DNA of 64,000 bases from Serratia symbiotica (GCA_024160085.1 JAMDYG010000002.1:1-64000); one strand, 5' to 3'; positions 10,227 to 26,000 are shown, numbered from the stretch's first letter. Numbers and translations are program-made. Notes: generated by a model from the sequence alone, not told the origin.

Positions 10227-10852
10227 GGGCGCGCCCGCGAGCTCGACATATTATTGCTATTATTAAGCGAGGCGGCCCATATTCCTGTCATTTACATAAC
10301 TGGAAATCTAACTTCACCATTAGCACAGTCGGCAACCTGTTTTTTGGATATAGGCGTAGAATGGGAAACATGCCCATTAGGACTGGCGCCTACATCCAGT
10401 GCTTTAAATATCCTGACAAACCAGAAAATCCTGGCACATACTAGTAAAACGCCAGGGCGCACGCTTACTCAACCGTGTACATAATTTGATGCACACCGGT
10501 GAGAAGTTACCTAAAGTTCATCTGGATAGTACGGTGATGTAAGGGATGCTTGAGCTCAGCAGAACGTGGGTTGTGGTTGGTAGTAGTATACGATAATAAT
10601 GATTTAGTCGCTGGCGTTTTTACTGATGGAGACCTCCAAAGGTGGATGGTAAAAAAATCGAACCTTGATGTGCTGATTATTAAGGAGATTAGCTATCCAG
10701 GCTACTAATTACCTGAAGAATGGTTTGTAGGCATCCTGCGTTGGATGCGCTGCACAAAAACCACATAAAACGCCGCGCCAGTTGTTAATGCCGATAGAAA
10801 GGTAGTCGGTGCTATCAACCTTCATGATTTACATCAGGAAAATATAGCTTAG
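10227..10852 (+). pseudogene. gutQ: gutQ-like relic (arabinose-5-phosphate isomerase paralogue)
   Basis: The GutQ/KdsD family isomerises ribulose-5-phosphate and arabinose-5-phosphate and has an N-terminal SIS domain and two CBS domains. Here the first half of the SIS domain is gone, replaced by IS66. What remains reads ARELDILLLLLSEAAHIPVI, ITGNLTSPLAQSA and CPLGLAPTSSALN, then in other frames LLNRVHNLMHTGEKLPKVHL, GMLELSRTW, GVFTDGDLQRWMV and VVGAINLHDLHQENIA. The phrases GMLELSRT, FTDGDLQRW and GAINLHDL favour GutQ over KdsD. Several stops make it non-functional. Confidence 0.8.
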
Positions 10853-10953
10853 TTATTTTAGTGATAGATCACATGATAATGTCGCTGTTTAATTGCTTAT
10901 CTTTATGGGGGGTGTTACGAAAGTAATATAATAATTTAAATTAGAAAACATGG

Positions 10954-11555
10954 GGTCGTGACGCCGATCTATTGTTGGTGTACTCTTTCAGCTTCTGAAT
11001 GCACCTATGACAAAGATTGATGTAGTTTGTCCTCGTTCTTCTGAAACGAAGAGGGTAATTTGGAACGGCCATTTCAGATCAGTAGCACAAGCTTTATCGC
11101 TGTAAACACTGCCTGAAAACCTTCCAGCTCAGCTCTCGCTACAACGGTGCTAAACCCGAAACCCATCAGACCATTGTTGATATGGCGATGAATGGTTCCG
11201 GATGCCGAGATACCGCAAGAGTGCTGAAGATAAGCTTCAATACTGTTCTCCGTTATTTAACTACATCAGGTAGCATAAAACGTTGAGCCAGGCGCTGAAG
11301 TAGTTATTTGCTGTGAAGCCGATGAATAGTGGTCTTATGTATAGAATAAAGGTCATCTACGCTGGTTATTCTACGCTTATAACCGCATCAGAAAGCGGTG
11401 CCTCGTGCATGTACTGGGCCTATGTAATGCGCTGACTTTACGGCAGCTTCTGACTTTGCTAAGCTTGTCTACTATCACTTTCTATATGACTGACGCCTGG
11501 CCTGTCTACCGTGCTTTACTACCCTCAACCAGTCATGTCATCAGCAAAAATATAC
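10954..11555 (+). mobile_element. IS1-family 5' part (insA and start of insB), decayed
   Basis: A degraded IS1 start at about 10954 is followed by InsA from 11006: MTKIDVVCPRSSETKRVIWN, then in another frame CKHCLKTFQLSSRYNGAKPE and IVDMAMNGSGCRDTARVLKI. InsB follows up to MTDAWPVYRAL and TSHVISKNI, where it is cut at 11555 by an IS66 terminus. The 8 bases before the cut, aaatatac, are the reverse complement of 9982-9989. Confidence 0.85.
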
Positions 11556-13325
11556 GTAAGCGTAAAGGCAATGCCGTATTGACGGTTGATGAGAAGCGAG
11601 ATCCACTTTTGAGGGCAGAAGTTAGGCCACTTTATTATACGGGGCCACTCCGGCAGTACACTCAGGATATGACGTAGATAAGCCTGCGGGTCGATTCCGT
11701 TGAGTTTGCACGTACCGGTCAGGTGGTACAGCAGTGCGCCGCGCTCACCACCATGGTCGCTGCCGAAGAAGATATAATTTTTCCCCAGACAGATGTTTCT
11801 CAACGCCCGTTCCACTGCGTTATTGTCAGGTTCCGCCAGCCCATCATCGGCGTAATAACATAACGCATCCCATTGGTTTAACGTATACGCTAACGCTTTA
11901 CCCAACTGGGATTTTTTCGACAGCATCGCGCTTTTATCCACTATCTACTCATGTAGTGAGTCGAGTAACGGTTTAGCTCGGTCCCGTCTCTGACTGCCTG
12001 ACTACCTTTTTGCTTCCGTCCTGCCGCACGTATTTCTTCCTCTATAACGTAGAGTTGACCGATGCGTTTCAGGGCTTCCTCGGCCGTGGCATCCTGGGTA
12101 CTGATGTACAACATCATGGGTTTTTCTACGGGCGTGTGCCCAGCATGCAACCTCGATCAGTGCACCGTCTTCACGTTCTGCATTGAACAACTGGTCATAA
12201 CCGCCGCACGCATCAGCCGGCAACATGCCACTATATTGGCGAAGATGTTGTTGCGGATGTTTTCCCTGCCGGTCCGGCGAGTAGGCAAACCAGGCCGCCG
12301 GTGTGTCTGATGAACTAACGTTACGGTTATCGCGGACATAAGTCCAGAGCCGCCCAGTTTTCGTCTTCTTCCTACCCGGGGACAACACTGGCACCGGCGT
12401 ATCGTCGGTATGAAGTTTGCGGGTATCCGACGTAGCGGTACAGTGCTTCGTTCAGCGGTGCCGTTAACCAGCAGCAGGCATCTACCCAGTTAGAGAGCAA
12501 GGCTCGACTCAGGTCCACGCCCTGACGGGCTAGGATTTCAGTTTGACGATACAAGGGCAAGTGTTAGCCGTATTTTGACGTCATCACCTGGGACAGCAGG
12601 CTAGGCCCTGCGATGCCGCGGTCAATGGGACGCGAGGGGGGCTTCAAAAATGCAGTCACACTTTTCGCACGCCTTTTTCACCCTGACGGTGCGGATTACT
12701 TTCAGAGCGCAGGCGACCATTTCCAGCTGTTCTGCGCTGACTTCGCCGAGATATTTAAGGTTACTTCCGCACTTATGACAGCCGGTTTCCACGGGCTCAA
12801 GGCGGTTCATCTCACACGGAAGGTGTTCGGGAAGTGGCTAACGATACCGGGACTGGCGAAGCTGACTGGGAACTTGCGGGTCGTTTTCCGACCGTTGTGA
12901 CGGTCACCAGCCTGCTCGTGCAGTTTCAGCACCGCTTCAGCCTCTTCCACCTGTCGGCGAAGTTTTTCAGAGCGGGTACCGAACAATATCCGGTGCAGCT
13001 TTTCCAGTTGCGCCGGTGATGACACGGTTGCTACCGTTGCGGGAAGGCGACGTGATATGCGGCATTCATTCTACCAGAGGCGTAGCCATTTGAAAATGAG
13101 ATTGTCATTGGTGCCGTGTTCGCGGATAATATGAGCAACGCCAGCTTCGGGCTGATAAGCCAGCTTGGCCATGCGCAGTTTAAAGTCATTTGTGTAATTT
13201 TTCCGTGGTTCAGAACGCCAGAATTGAGATGCCATAGTCAGGTGCCCGTCTGATTTAGGTGGGCGTCTAAGCTATCAGGATTGGTCAATTAGCTACATAC
13301 CATACCGCACTGACTTTGCGCTTAC
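11556..13325 (-). mobile_element. IS66-family element with internal deletion (tnpA'-tnpC, tnpB missing)
   Basis: Both ends carry IS66-type termini: gtaagcgtaaaggcaatgcc at 11556, and on the other strand gtaagcgcaaagtcagtgc ending at 13325. On the minus strand TnpA starts at about 13235 (MASQFWRSEPRKNYTNDFKL). After about 60 residues it runs directly into TnpC sequence (QLEKLHRILFGTRSEKLRRQ), so tnpB and the end of tnpA are deleted. TnpC continues in several frames with the C-terminal blocks LAEPDNNAVERALRNICLGK and YHLTGTCKLNGIDPQAYL. Multiple stops show it is dead. Confidence 0.85.
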
Positions 13326-13505
13326 ACGCAAATTAACATGTTTGGTAATAAATTTGTCAGAGATTTTTGTGCGGACTACAGTGCGGGGAAATAACGACAA
13401 AGATGATAAAATAGCAGCGATCTCCTGCTTTGAATAACCAAACTCGCTCCCATATAATAAGGCAGAGCAGCAATGGGTAATAATAATGATTAGTTGAGTT
13501 TTTAA

Positions 13506-13799
13506 CATTTAACCGAAGAAAAACAAATCGATGCGCTAAAAACGCCATCTATGTATTAAGTTATACTTAACAACGATGATTACACGCCAATGGAATTTGT
13601 AATTGATGTTTTACAAAAGTTCTTTTTTTATGATATTGAATGCGCAACGCAATTGATTCTTATGGTTCACTATTAAGGCAAGGCGATTTGTGGTGTTTTT
13701 ACTGCCGAGGTGGCGGAAACTAAAGTCATTCATGTGAATTGCTACGCAAGGGAAAACGAGCACCCGTTATTTTTATATTATACGCTGGAAAAAGCCTGA
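13506..13799 (+). pseudogene. clpS: clpS relic (N-end rule adaptor of ClpA)
   Basis: ClpS delivers N-degron substrates to ClpAP. The frame reads HLTEEKQIDALKTPSMY, stop, [20 protein letters not shown], then [11 protein letters not shown], stop, [17 protein letters not shown] and [10 protein letters not shown]...TLEKA. The two stops are ochre codons at positions that encode Lys (after SMY) and Gln (after VHY) in E. coli. The N-terminal dozen codons are absent. It sits directly before clpA as usual. Confidence 0.88.
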
Positions 13800-13826
13800 T
13801 TAAGGCGATTTATTGGGGATGTGCTT

Positions 13827-16119
13827 ATGCTCAATTAAGAACTAGAATTTAGTCTCAACATGGCTTTCGCCAGGGCGCGTGAGCACAGACACGAGTTTAT
13901 GACTGTGGAGCACCTGCTGTTGGACTACTTAGCAACCCTGCCACGCGAGAAGCGATTGAGGCATGTACGGTGGATTTGGCCGCGTTGCGTCAGGAACTGG
14001 GAGCACCTTCATTGAACAAACTACGCCGAAGCTGCCCGCCAGCGAAGAAGAGCGCGATACTCAGCCAACGCTCAGCTTCTAGCGCGTGTTGCAGCATGCG
14101 GTTTTCCATGCGCAATCTTCCGGTCGCAGCGAAGTTTCCCCGGTGCCAACGTGCTGGTGGCGATTTTCAGCGAGCAGGAGTTGTAGGCGGCTTATCTGTT
14201 GAGCAAACATGATGTAAGCCGTCTTGATATCGTAAATTTCATTTCATATGGCATGCGCAAAGACGAGCCAGGCCAAGCACCATATGCGGAAAACCCGGTA
14301 AATGAAGAGCAGCACGTAGGGGAAGACCGTATGGAAAACTTCACCACTAACCTCAACTAGTTGGCTCGCGTGGGCGGTATTAATTCGCTGATTGGTCGTG
14401 ATCTAGAACTGGAACACACTATCCAGGTATTATGCCGCTGCCATAAAAACAATCCACTTTTGGTGGGTGAATCCGGCGTAATCAAAACCGCTATCGCCGA
14501 AGGGCTGGCTTTGCGTATCGTGCAGGGCGATGTGCCGGAAGTGATGGAGGACTGTATACTGCACTCGCTGGACATCGGTTCGCTGCTGGCTGGCACTAAA
14601 TACCGTGGTGACTTCGAGAAACGCCTCAAGGCGCTGCTAAAACAACTGGAATAGGATCAGGATAGTATCCTGTTTATCGACGAAATTCATACCATTATCG
14701 GCGCTGGTGCGGCTTCCAGCAGTCAAATGTCAGGTGGATGCTGTAAACCTGATTAAGCCGCTGCTGTCCAGCGGTAAGATCTGGGTAGTCAGTTCGACTA
14801 CCTATCAGGAGTTCAGCAATATTTTCGAAAAAGATCATGCGCTGGCACGACGCTTACAGAAAATTGATATTACTGAGCCAACGCCAGAAGAGACTATTCG
14901 GATCATTAATGGGCTGAAAACCAAATATGAGGCGCACCACGATGTGCGTTTACACTGCCAAGGTGATCCGCGCTGCGGTGGAACTGTCGGTGAAATACAT
15001 CAATGATCGGTATTTGCCAGATAAGGCGATCGATGTGATCGACGAAGTGGGCGCTCGCAGCCGGTTGATGCCGTTCAGTAAACGCAAGAAAACCATTAAC
15101 GTGGCTGACATCAAATCCGTGGTGGCGCGCATTGCACGTATTCCAGAAAAAACCGTGTCTGCTAGCGATCGTGATGTGCTGAGAAGTCTGACTGACCGTC
15201 TGAAAATGTTAGTGTTCGGCCAAGATCAGGCGATAGAAGCCTTGACTGAAGCGATTAAAATGAGCCTTGCTGGGCCTAGGCCACGATCTCCAGCCGGTAG
15301 GTTCGTTCGTTCCTATTCGCTGGGCCGACTGTGGTTGGGAAAACCGAGGTGACGATGCAACTGGCCAAAGCGATGGATATCTAGCTACTGAGTTTTGATA
15401 TATCCAAATATATGGAGCGTCATACTGTCAGTCGCCTGATCGGCGCACCTCCGGGCTATGTCGGTTATGATCAAGGTAGCTTTCTAATCGATGCGGTACT
15501 CAAGCATCCGTACTCGGTAGTCCTGCTAGATGAAATCGAGAAGGCGCACCCAGACGTATTCAACTTGCTGCTGCAAGTGATGGATAATGGCACGCTGAAC
15601 GATAACAACGGCCGCAAGGCAAACTTCCGTAATGTGATCTTGGTGATGACTACTAATGCTGGGGTACGCGAAACCGAACGCAAATCAATTGGTCTGGTGC
15701 AGCAGGACAATAGTACCGATTAGATGGAAGAGATCAAGAAAGTGTTTACACCGGAATTCCGCAATCGTCTGGACAACATCATATGGTTTAACCATTTGTA
15801 TAGCGAGGTGATCCAACAAGGTGGTTGATAAGTTCATTGTTGAACTGCAAGCACAGTTAGATGCAAAGGGAGTTTCGCTGGAAGTTAGCGATGAAGCGCG
15901 TGATTGGCTGTCTGTAAAATGCTATGATCGTGCGATTGGTGCTCGCCAGATGGCACGTGTGATGCAAGAAAACCTGAAGAAACCGCTAGCCAATGAACTG
16001 CTGTTTGGATCACTGGTGAACAGATGGCCGTGAAAGTCAAGCTAGATAAAGACAAAAAACTGACCTATTACTTCCTCAGAGCGTCGATGCGCAAGGCGGC
16101 TGAGGGTGCGATGCACTAG
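13827..16119 (+). pseudogene. clpA: clpA relic (ATP-dependent Clp protease ATPase subunit)
   Basis: ClpA is the AAA+ unfoldase of the ClpAP protease. The start is MLN, stop, ELEFSLNMAFARAREHRHEF, so a stop occurs at codon 4. The gene runs through at least seven frames: N-domain, D1 (LVGESGVIKTAIAEGLALRI, with a Walker A in which GVGKT has become GVIKT; FIDEIHTIIGAG), then D2 with [20 protein letters not shown] and [20 protein letters not shown], and a C-terminal domain ending at 16119. The D2 Walker A is shifted and shortened. Frameshifts, nonsense codons and a mutated P-loop make function very unlikely. Confidence 0.93.
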
Positions 16120-16123
16120 GAGT

Positions 16124-16142
16124 CTAATGGGATAGGTTCTTA
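16124..16142 (-). repeat. Repeat family A, core fragment
   Basis: The sequence ctaatgggataggttctta is the reverse complement of the taagaacctatcccattag head of repeat family A. The body of the repeat is absent. Confidence 0.5.
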
Positions 16143-16161
16143 GACTACAGGACAGGTAAAG

Positions 16162-16190
16162 AAGAAGCGATGCTGCGGCATCGCTTCTTT
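16162..16190 (+). terminator. Rho-independent terminator after clpA
   Basis: A perfect 11-bp stem (aagaagcgatg / catcgcttctt) encloses a 6-base loop, 43 bases after the clpA stop. Confidence 0.75.
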
Positions 16191-16323
16191 ATGGGTAAAA
16201 ATTCGCAAATAAAATTAGTTGGCCCTCTCTTTTACCTGCGCCTCTAAAATGCGATGTTTGAACATTGCTATGGGGTAGGGTGGCATCCTCAATGCTGCCA
16301 GTGCCTGGAGACCGATACGCCGA

Positions 16324-16542
<219 letters not shown>

Positions 16543-16676
16543 CTAATCCTCTAGGTCTAACAACCTTAATTTTAATCGGCAAGATAATGCCGAAAAACCC
16601 ACATTATGTAAAGGAGTGTTGGTGGACATTGCACCGTTTACGCAAATTAGCTTGTTGGATAGGGCGGTGCAGCCTA

Positions 16677-17378
16677 CTATAAAGGTATGACTTGCAATAG
16701 CCAGCATCCCGGCGCTAACGTCTTGCGCTGAAGGTCGCTGAGCTGTTGTAAAAATTGGTGTCGAGGGATTTCTCTTGATCCAAGCTGAGCAGTGTGAGCG
16801 TTAAGCACCCGACAGTCAATCAATTCTCCGCCATAAGCAGCAAAATGCCTGCAAAAAGCCATCAGGGCACACTTGGAGGCATTGCTAACATGGCTGAACA
16901 TCGACTCGCCGTAGAACAGTGCAACCTGCGCCACAACGTACATACCGCCGACCAGTTGGCCCTGCTGCCAGACTTCCACCGAATGGGCATAGCTGAGAAG
17001 ATGCAATTGCAGATAAGCGTGCAGCATCTTAGGACCAATCCGGGTGCCTTCATGTGGCCGATGGGCACAGGCAGCGATCACTGTGGCAAAGTCATGGTTG
17101 AGGATGATGCAAAACGTGTTGCTGCGCAGAAAGCGTTTCAGGATGCGGCTGAGATGACGCTTTGCTGGAAATAATACCGCCCGTGGATCGAGTGATCATC
17201 ACAGAATCGCTTTCCCTGGAGAATACTAAGGGAAGATGCCGTGTTCATAGGATTCCCGCAAGCGTGGCACCGGTCAGGTCACCGCCAATTGCCAGCAGAC
17301 TGTTAGGATCGCGCAGTGCGCTCTCAGGGGAGGGAAAGAGCAGTGACTGCGAGGAGGATAAAGCTTAACAATGCACAT
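16677..17378 (-). pseudogene. aat: aat relic (leucyl/phenylalanyl-tRNA-protein transferase)
   Basis: Aat adds Leu or Phe to N-terminal Arg or Lys to create N-degrons. From the start at 17376-17378 the minus strand reads the N-terminus ([20 protein letters not shown]), then loses frame through the WWSPDPR region. A second long frame (17081-16677) carries [60 protein letters not shown] and the C-terminus. The active-site GMYGVAQG motif reads GMYVVAQV. It is frameshifted at least twice and lies in its usual place between infA and cydC. Confidence 0.9.
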
Positions 17379-17415
17379 TAGGGTCTCAACGTCCTCTACA
17401 GCCCTTTTTACGGCG

Positions 17416-19151
17416 TTACGTTGATAAGCGCTGTTGGAAACGAGTGTAATGCCACTGTTGATCTATCAGGGCAGCAGGAGTGCCTTATTCAACAATCTAA
17501 CTGTTGTCGATCACGTAAATACGGTCAAACTGCTCCAGCCTATAGAGGCGGTGCATCACTAGAACTAGAATCAGTGTTTTGCCCTGACAGTGGTGGCGTA
17601 ACAGCACCAGGATCTGCTGTTCAGTTTCGGTATCCAGCCCTTCGATCGGTTCATCCAACAGCAGCAGCGGTGCCGAGTACAGCAGCGCGGGCAATACCCA
17701 ATCGGCGTTGTTCACCGCCGGAAAGCTGGCGGCCCCCATCACCCAGCCAGGCGTGCAATCCTTTACTCTCTAGCAGATTGGTCAGTCCGACTAGTTTGAG
17801 CACCTCACCCAGCCGTTCATCAGTGGCAGAAGGTGCGGCTAGGAGTAGGTTTTACCGCAACGTATTACTGAAGATATGTACCTGCTGGCTGACCCACGGC
17901 GGTCATCTGGCGTAGCGTAGCTTCATCGTACGCTTGCAATGGCTGGCCGTTGAGCAGAATTTTTCCACTATCGACATCCCAGGCACGGGTCAACAGTTGC
18001 AACAACGTGGATTTTCCACAACTAGTGTGGCCAAGCAGCACGATATGTTCGCTAGCCGCTACCTCTAGCACTACGCCGCGCAGTACCGGCAGCAGCTGGC
18101 CGGGATAGGTGAGGTCACTACTGTAGACTCAGCGCCACCTGGTCTATGGCAGCAGGACCGATAGCAGGAAAGGTAACTTCTGGCCGACGGTCTATGATTT
18201 GTTTGACCCGTATCGCTGAAGCGATGACCTAGCCTAGGTGCTAGAAGGAACCGGCCACCGGCATCATTACTTCAAACGCTGCCAACGCAGCGAAGGAAAA
18301 CAGTGTGATCAGTGCACTGAGTTGGCTGTTGCCGCCAATGCCGGTGGCGGCCAGCTACAGTAACAGCGTCACCGTCAGGCCGCTGGCGAGAATCATCAAC
18401 GCCTGTGCGATACCGCCCGGCGAGGCTTGCTGCCATTGGTAACGCTGCCAATGATATTCGATGGCGTTCAGTCTGTTGCGAAACTCATTGACGCCGCCAA
18501 AGATTCGCAGTTCAGCCTTGCTTTGTAGCTAAGCGGTCAGTTCGGTGCGGTACTGACCACGCAGATCGGTCAATTGACCACCTATCGGTTTGCCAGTGTG
18601 ATAAAACGCCGGCAGTACCAACAACAGCAGCAACAGCAAAATACCGCCCAGCGTCAGTGCAGTGCCAGTGAAAGATCTAGCCAACTCAGGCCGTAGGCTA
18701 TACTACTAGGATCACCACTGCTACGCTGGTCAACGGCGAGATCACGCGTAGATAAAGGTGGTCTAGCGTATTGACGTCCGCCACCAGGCGGTTAAGCAGT
18801 TCGGCCTGATGAAAGCGAGCGATACTGCCCGGCGACAACGGCAAGATCTTGTTGAAGGTGAACACCCGCAGATGCGACAGTACGCGGAAGGTGGCATTGT
18901 GACTTACTACCCGCTCGGCATAGCGCCCAGCGGTATGGAAAATCGCCGCCCCGCACACCCCGGCGGCCTGTAGCATGTAATTGAAAGTAAACAGCACCGC
19001 CAGCCCGGCCAGCCCGGAGGCAGCTAGAAAATCCGGACAACGCCAGCAGCCCAATGCTAGCCAGCAGTGTGACGATTGCCAGCAAGATGCTCAGGTAGTC
19101 AGCAGGCTGTGTCGTCGATACAGCGCCAGGAACGGCAGCAAAATGCGCATG
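17416..19151 (-). pseudogene. cydC: cydC relic (heterodimeric ABC exporter for cytochrome bd assembly)
   Basis: CydCD exports cysteine and glutathione and is needed to assemble cytochrome bd. The start ATG (19149-19151) gives RILLPFLALYRRHSLLTT, then a stop. Other frames show LAIVTLLASIGLLALSGF, FNYMLQAAGVCGAAIFHTAG, AELLNRLVADVNTLDHLYLR and later the ATPase: HTSCGKSTLLQLLTRAWDVD (Walker A as GHTSCGKST), APLLLLDEPIEGLDTETEQQ (Walker B), and the C-terminus with in-frame stops. It is a full-length wreck, next to cydD as in E. coli. Confidence 0.92.
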
Positions 19152-19153
19152 AT

Positions 19154-21983
<2,830 letters not shown>

Positions 21984-22447
21984 CTAAGTATGGATAGTTA
22001 CTGCCTGTGAATTCATTTTTGTCCAGATAATGATAAGCATCGTACACAGAAATTTAATTTATTGCATGGTTTTTGCAAGCCAGCGATTCATCACCAAAAA
22101 TTGGGGGCTGACTTTTCGTGACGGTATGTTCTTCTAAATTTGCTTCTTTTGCTTTGACAATCCGCTAAATATTTGCGAAAACATCACACGAGGAAGAAAT
22201 TATCCCTGTAACGCCAGCAAATAGTACCTATTTTTGTTGTGCCATGGCGGCACCATTGCATGATAAGAATCGACGCGCAAGCGCTGGCAGGTTTTTTCTC
22301 AACGTTAGCGCAGACTGCGTAGTGTGCAATAATAAAAGTAACAAAACATATGCGGGTAACAGGTCTGCGTTTGAAACCAGCTCTAGACATATTGACGTTG
22401 GCTAAAGCGTTGCGAGCGCAAGGAAGAAAATAAGAGAGACAATAATA

Positions 22448-22942
22448 ATGGCAGAGAATAAGAAACGCCCTGGCAAAGATCTTGATCGTATCGACCGCAA
22501 TATCCTGAACGAGCTACAGAAGGACGGCCGTATTTCTAACGTGGAGCTTTCGAAGCGTGTGGGGTTATCTCCAACACCCTGTTTAGAACGTGTGCGACGC
22601 CTTGAACGCCAGAGTTTTATTCATGGCTACACCGCATTGCTTAATCCGCATTATCTGGATGCCTCCTTGCTAGTTTTCGTGGAAATCACGCTAAATCGTG
22701 GCGCGCCGGATGTGTTTGAGCAATTTAACTCAGCGGTGCAAAAGCTTGAAGAAATTCAGGAGTGTCATCTGGTTTCCAGTGATTTCGACTACCTGTTGAA
22801 AACCCGTGTGCCGGACATGTCGGCTTACCGCAAGCTACTGGGTGAAACACTGCTGCGTTTGCCGGGGGTTAACGACACCCGTACTTACGTGGTTATGGAA
22901 GAAGTTAAACAGAGCAACTGTCTGGTTATCAAAACACGTTAA
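22448..22942 (+). CDS. lrp: Leucine-responsive regulatory protein
   Basis: Lrp is a global transcription regulator of amino-acid metabolism. The 164-residue product is nearly identical to E. coli Lrp: DLDRIDRNILNELQKDGRIS, a helix-turn-helix with NVELSKRVGLSPTPCLERVR at residues 30-50, and a C-terminal RAM ligand-binding domain including LVFVEITLNRG and PGVNDTRTYVVMEEVKQ. An aagagagac ribosome-binding site precedes ATG. The 550-base gap to divergent trxB holds only AT-rich leader sequence in which I see no gene. Confidence 0.97.
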   Translation: MAENKKRPGKDLDRIDRNILNELQKDGRISNVELSKRVGLSPTPCLERVRRLERQSFIHGYTALLNPHYLDASLLVFVEITLNRGAPDVFEQFNSAVQKLEEIQECHLVSSDFDYLLKTRVPDMSAYRKLLGETLLRLPGVNDTRTYVVMEEVKQSNCLVIKTR

Positions 22943-23054
22943 GGTGCAAAACCTAATTAAATTGGTTACACTTTTATTTATCCATACAGTTTCAGTGCCG
23001 GGGAAGCGCTTCGGCGCTGCTGCTATGTCAACCACAGGAACCTGGAGAGCCTTT

Positions 23055-26000
23055 TTGAGCCAGGAATATACATAATATAAAGCAGTTACCTTGAAAAAAC
23101 CCAGCAGTGGCTAGCGTTTGCTAGAAGCTGTGTTGATAGTAATAGCGGTTTTTGCCGTTTACCTTATGGTTACGCTGCTTATTTTTAATCCCTCTGACCC
23201 AAGCTGGTCGCAGACAGCGTGGCATGAACCTATTCGTAATTTTGGCGGTAGCATCGGTGCTTGGATGGCCGATATGCTGTTATTTATCTTTGGGGTTATC
23301 GCCTATGTGATACCGCCTATTATGCTGGTTCTGTGCTGGGTAGCCTATCACCAGTAGCGTTGCAGTAGTGAGTATATCGACTATTTTGCGCTCTCATTGC
23401 GTCTGATCGGTACGCTGGCGATGGTGTTCACCTTATGCGGCCTGGCCGCGCTGAATATTGACGATCTTTATTACTTTGCATCCGGCGGTGTTATCGGTAG
23501 CTTACTCAGTAATGCCATACTACCTCAATTTAGCGGTGTTGGTTCTACGCTGGTGCTACTTTGTATTTAGGCGGCAGGGGTAACGCTGTTCACCAGCTGG
23601 TCATGGCTGATGATCGCTGAAAAGATCGGCGGTACGGTGCTGGGTGTTGCTACCTTTATGACCAACCGTTCGCGCCGCGAAGAACTCAATTACAGCGATG
23701 ACAGTGGCTATGCCGTCGATGAGCCTAAACCCACAGTGCAAGGGGCGGCTACGCTAGATGACAATGTACTGTTATCTGCGCCCAAAGTCCTGGTGGAAAC
23801 TGCCGAAGTGGCGGTGGCAGATTCTGTGGAGCCGCTGTTCAGTGGCATCTGCGCCAGCAATAACGAGGATGATGATAGTGAAGCTGCGCTGATTATTGTG
23901 CAGGCATCGCCGATGAGCATTAAGAGGGATTCGGTCAGCCAGCATCCGATGAACGCACTAGCGGAAAATATACTACCGCCGCTGTATTCAGTTGAGATCC
24001 CAGAGGAAACGCCAGCACCTAAGATGGCTTGCACCGTTGATCCCTATCAGCACGCTGATGAACCACTATGTGACAACAATTTGCCAGAACCTGATGCAAC
24101 GCTGCGGCGCGATCATTCACCGTTTGATTTCTCCGCGCTATCACATAGCAACGTCAGCAGTTCATTTGCTGATGCAGCGGACACGCTGTTTGGTAGCAAT
24201 AAATCTCAGGTAGCTGCGGGTGTCGCCAATACCTTTATGCCAGCCTTTGCCGCGACTAGCGATGGCAACCCACGGGTTAAACGGAGCATAGGCCCTGAAT
24301 TGCCCCGACCAAACCCGGTACGTATTCCCACCCCGCGCGCACTGGCGCCCTATGGTATCAAGCTGCCTTCGCAGCACGCTGTACTGCACCAGGCGTTCAG
24401 TGAACAGCAGCAGGCACGCTATGGGCACAACAAATCCTACTGTGCAAACCCCCTGCAGTAAGCCAAGTTGATACCTACAACGCTTTCAGTTTTTCCCCGA
24501 TGGATTGTCTGGTGGACGATGATCCTAGCGAGCGAGCCACAGCTCAGTTTGTCACCATCATTGGAAGAGTGTACTGAACAGCAAAGTGATAGCCCTTGTG
24601 GTCAGTCTAAGCCTGCTGCACCACAACTTGAGATAGATAGCCTGATCCACCAGTTCCTGATGCGCAATGATATGCTGTTGTAGAAGCTGACTACCCCCGC
24701 TGCCAACACTAGCTCTGCTGGCAGAAGCCCCGAAAGAGATGGAACTGGTGGATTCCTTTGTGAGCTAGAACAAAAAGCACGTTTGGTGGAAGCTAGCCTG
24801 GCTGATTACCGGGTCAAAGCCGAGGTAGTGGATATTTTACCGGTGCCGGTGATCACCCGTTTCGAGCTAGATTTAGCACCAGGGGTCAAGGCCGCGCGTA
24901 TTTCCAACCTATCGCGTGATCTGGCTCGTTCACTGTCAACCTCGGCGGTACGCGTGGTTGAAGTGATCCCTGGCAGACCGTATGTAGGGCTGGAGTTGCC
25001 GAATACCAAACGTCAAACCGTATATCTGCGAGAAGTACTGGATTGCCCAGCATTCCGCGATAATCCGTCGCCATTGTCTATCGTGCTGGATAAAGATATC
25101 TCTGGCAAGCCGGTGGTAGCAGAACTGGGCAAAATGCCGCACTTATTGGTGGCAGGTACTATACGGGTTCAGGTAAATCAGTCAGGGTCAACGCGATGAT
25201 CCTAAGCATCTTGTATAAGGCGACGCCGAAAGAGGTACGCTTTATCATGATCGACCCAAAAATGCTAGAGCTGTCAGTTTACAGAGGTATGCCGCATCTG
25301 TTGGCCAACGTAGTGACCGATATGAAAGATGCCACCAATGCATTGCGCTAGTGTGTAGCGGAGATGGAATGCCGTTACAAGCTGATGTCTGCATTGGGCG
25401 TGCGTAACCTGGCTGGCTACAACGAGCGCGTCGATCAGGCTGAAGCTCTTATGGGCCGCCCGATCCCAGATCTATTCTGAAAACCGATAGATAGCATGGA
25501 TATCACACCACCTGTGCTGGAGAAAGAGCCTTATATCGTGGTGATGGTTGACGAATTCGCCGATCTGATCATGACAGTCGGCAAAAAAGTCGAAGAGCTA
25601 ATTGCTCGTCTAGCATAGAAAGCGCGTGCGGCGGGTATTCACCTGGTGCTGGCGACTCAGCGTCCGTCGGTGGATGTAATCACCGGCCTGATCAAGGCTA
25701 ATATCCCAACACGTATTCCTTTTACCGTATCCAGCAAGATTGATTCGCGTACTATCCTTGACCAAGACGGTGCCGAATCGCTGTTAGGGATGGGGGATAT
25801 GCTGTATCTGGCACCGAACCCCTCAATTCCGGTACGCGTGCATGGCGTATTTGTGCATGATCAGGAAGTGCATGTTGTAGTTAAGGATTGGAAAACGCGT
25901 GAGCGTCCCCAGTATAATGCGGGGATACTCAGTGGCGGTGAAGATGGTGAAGGGAGTGCAGGCGGCAGGGAAGGTGATGACGATCTTGATCCGCTGTTTT

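Noticed and set aside
16191-16323. serW tRNA-Ser between clpA and infA
   Set aside because: It is expected from E. coli synteny, but no cloverleaf or CCA end could be found.
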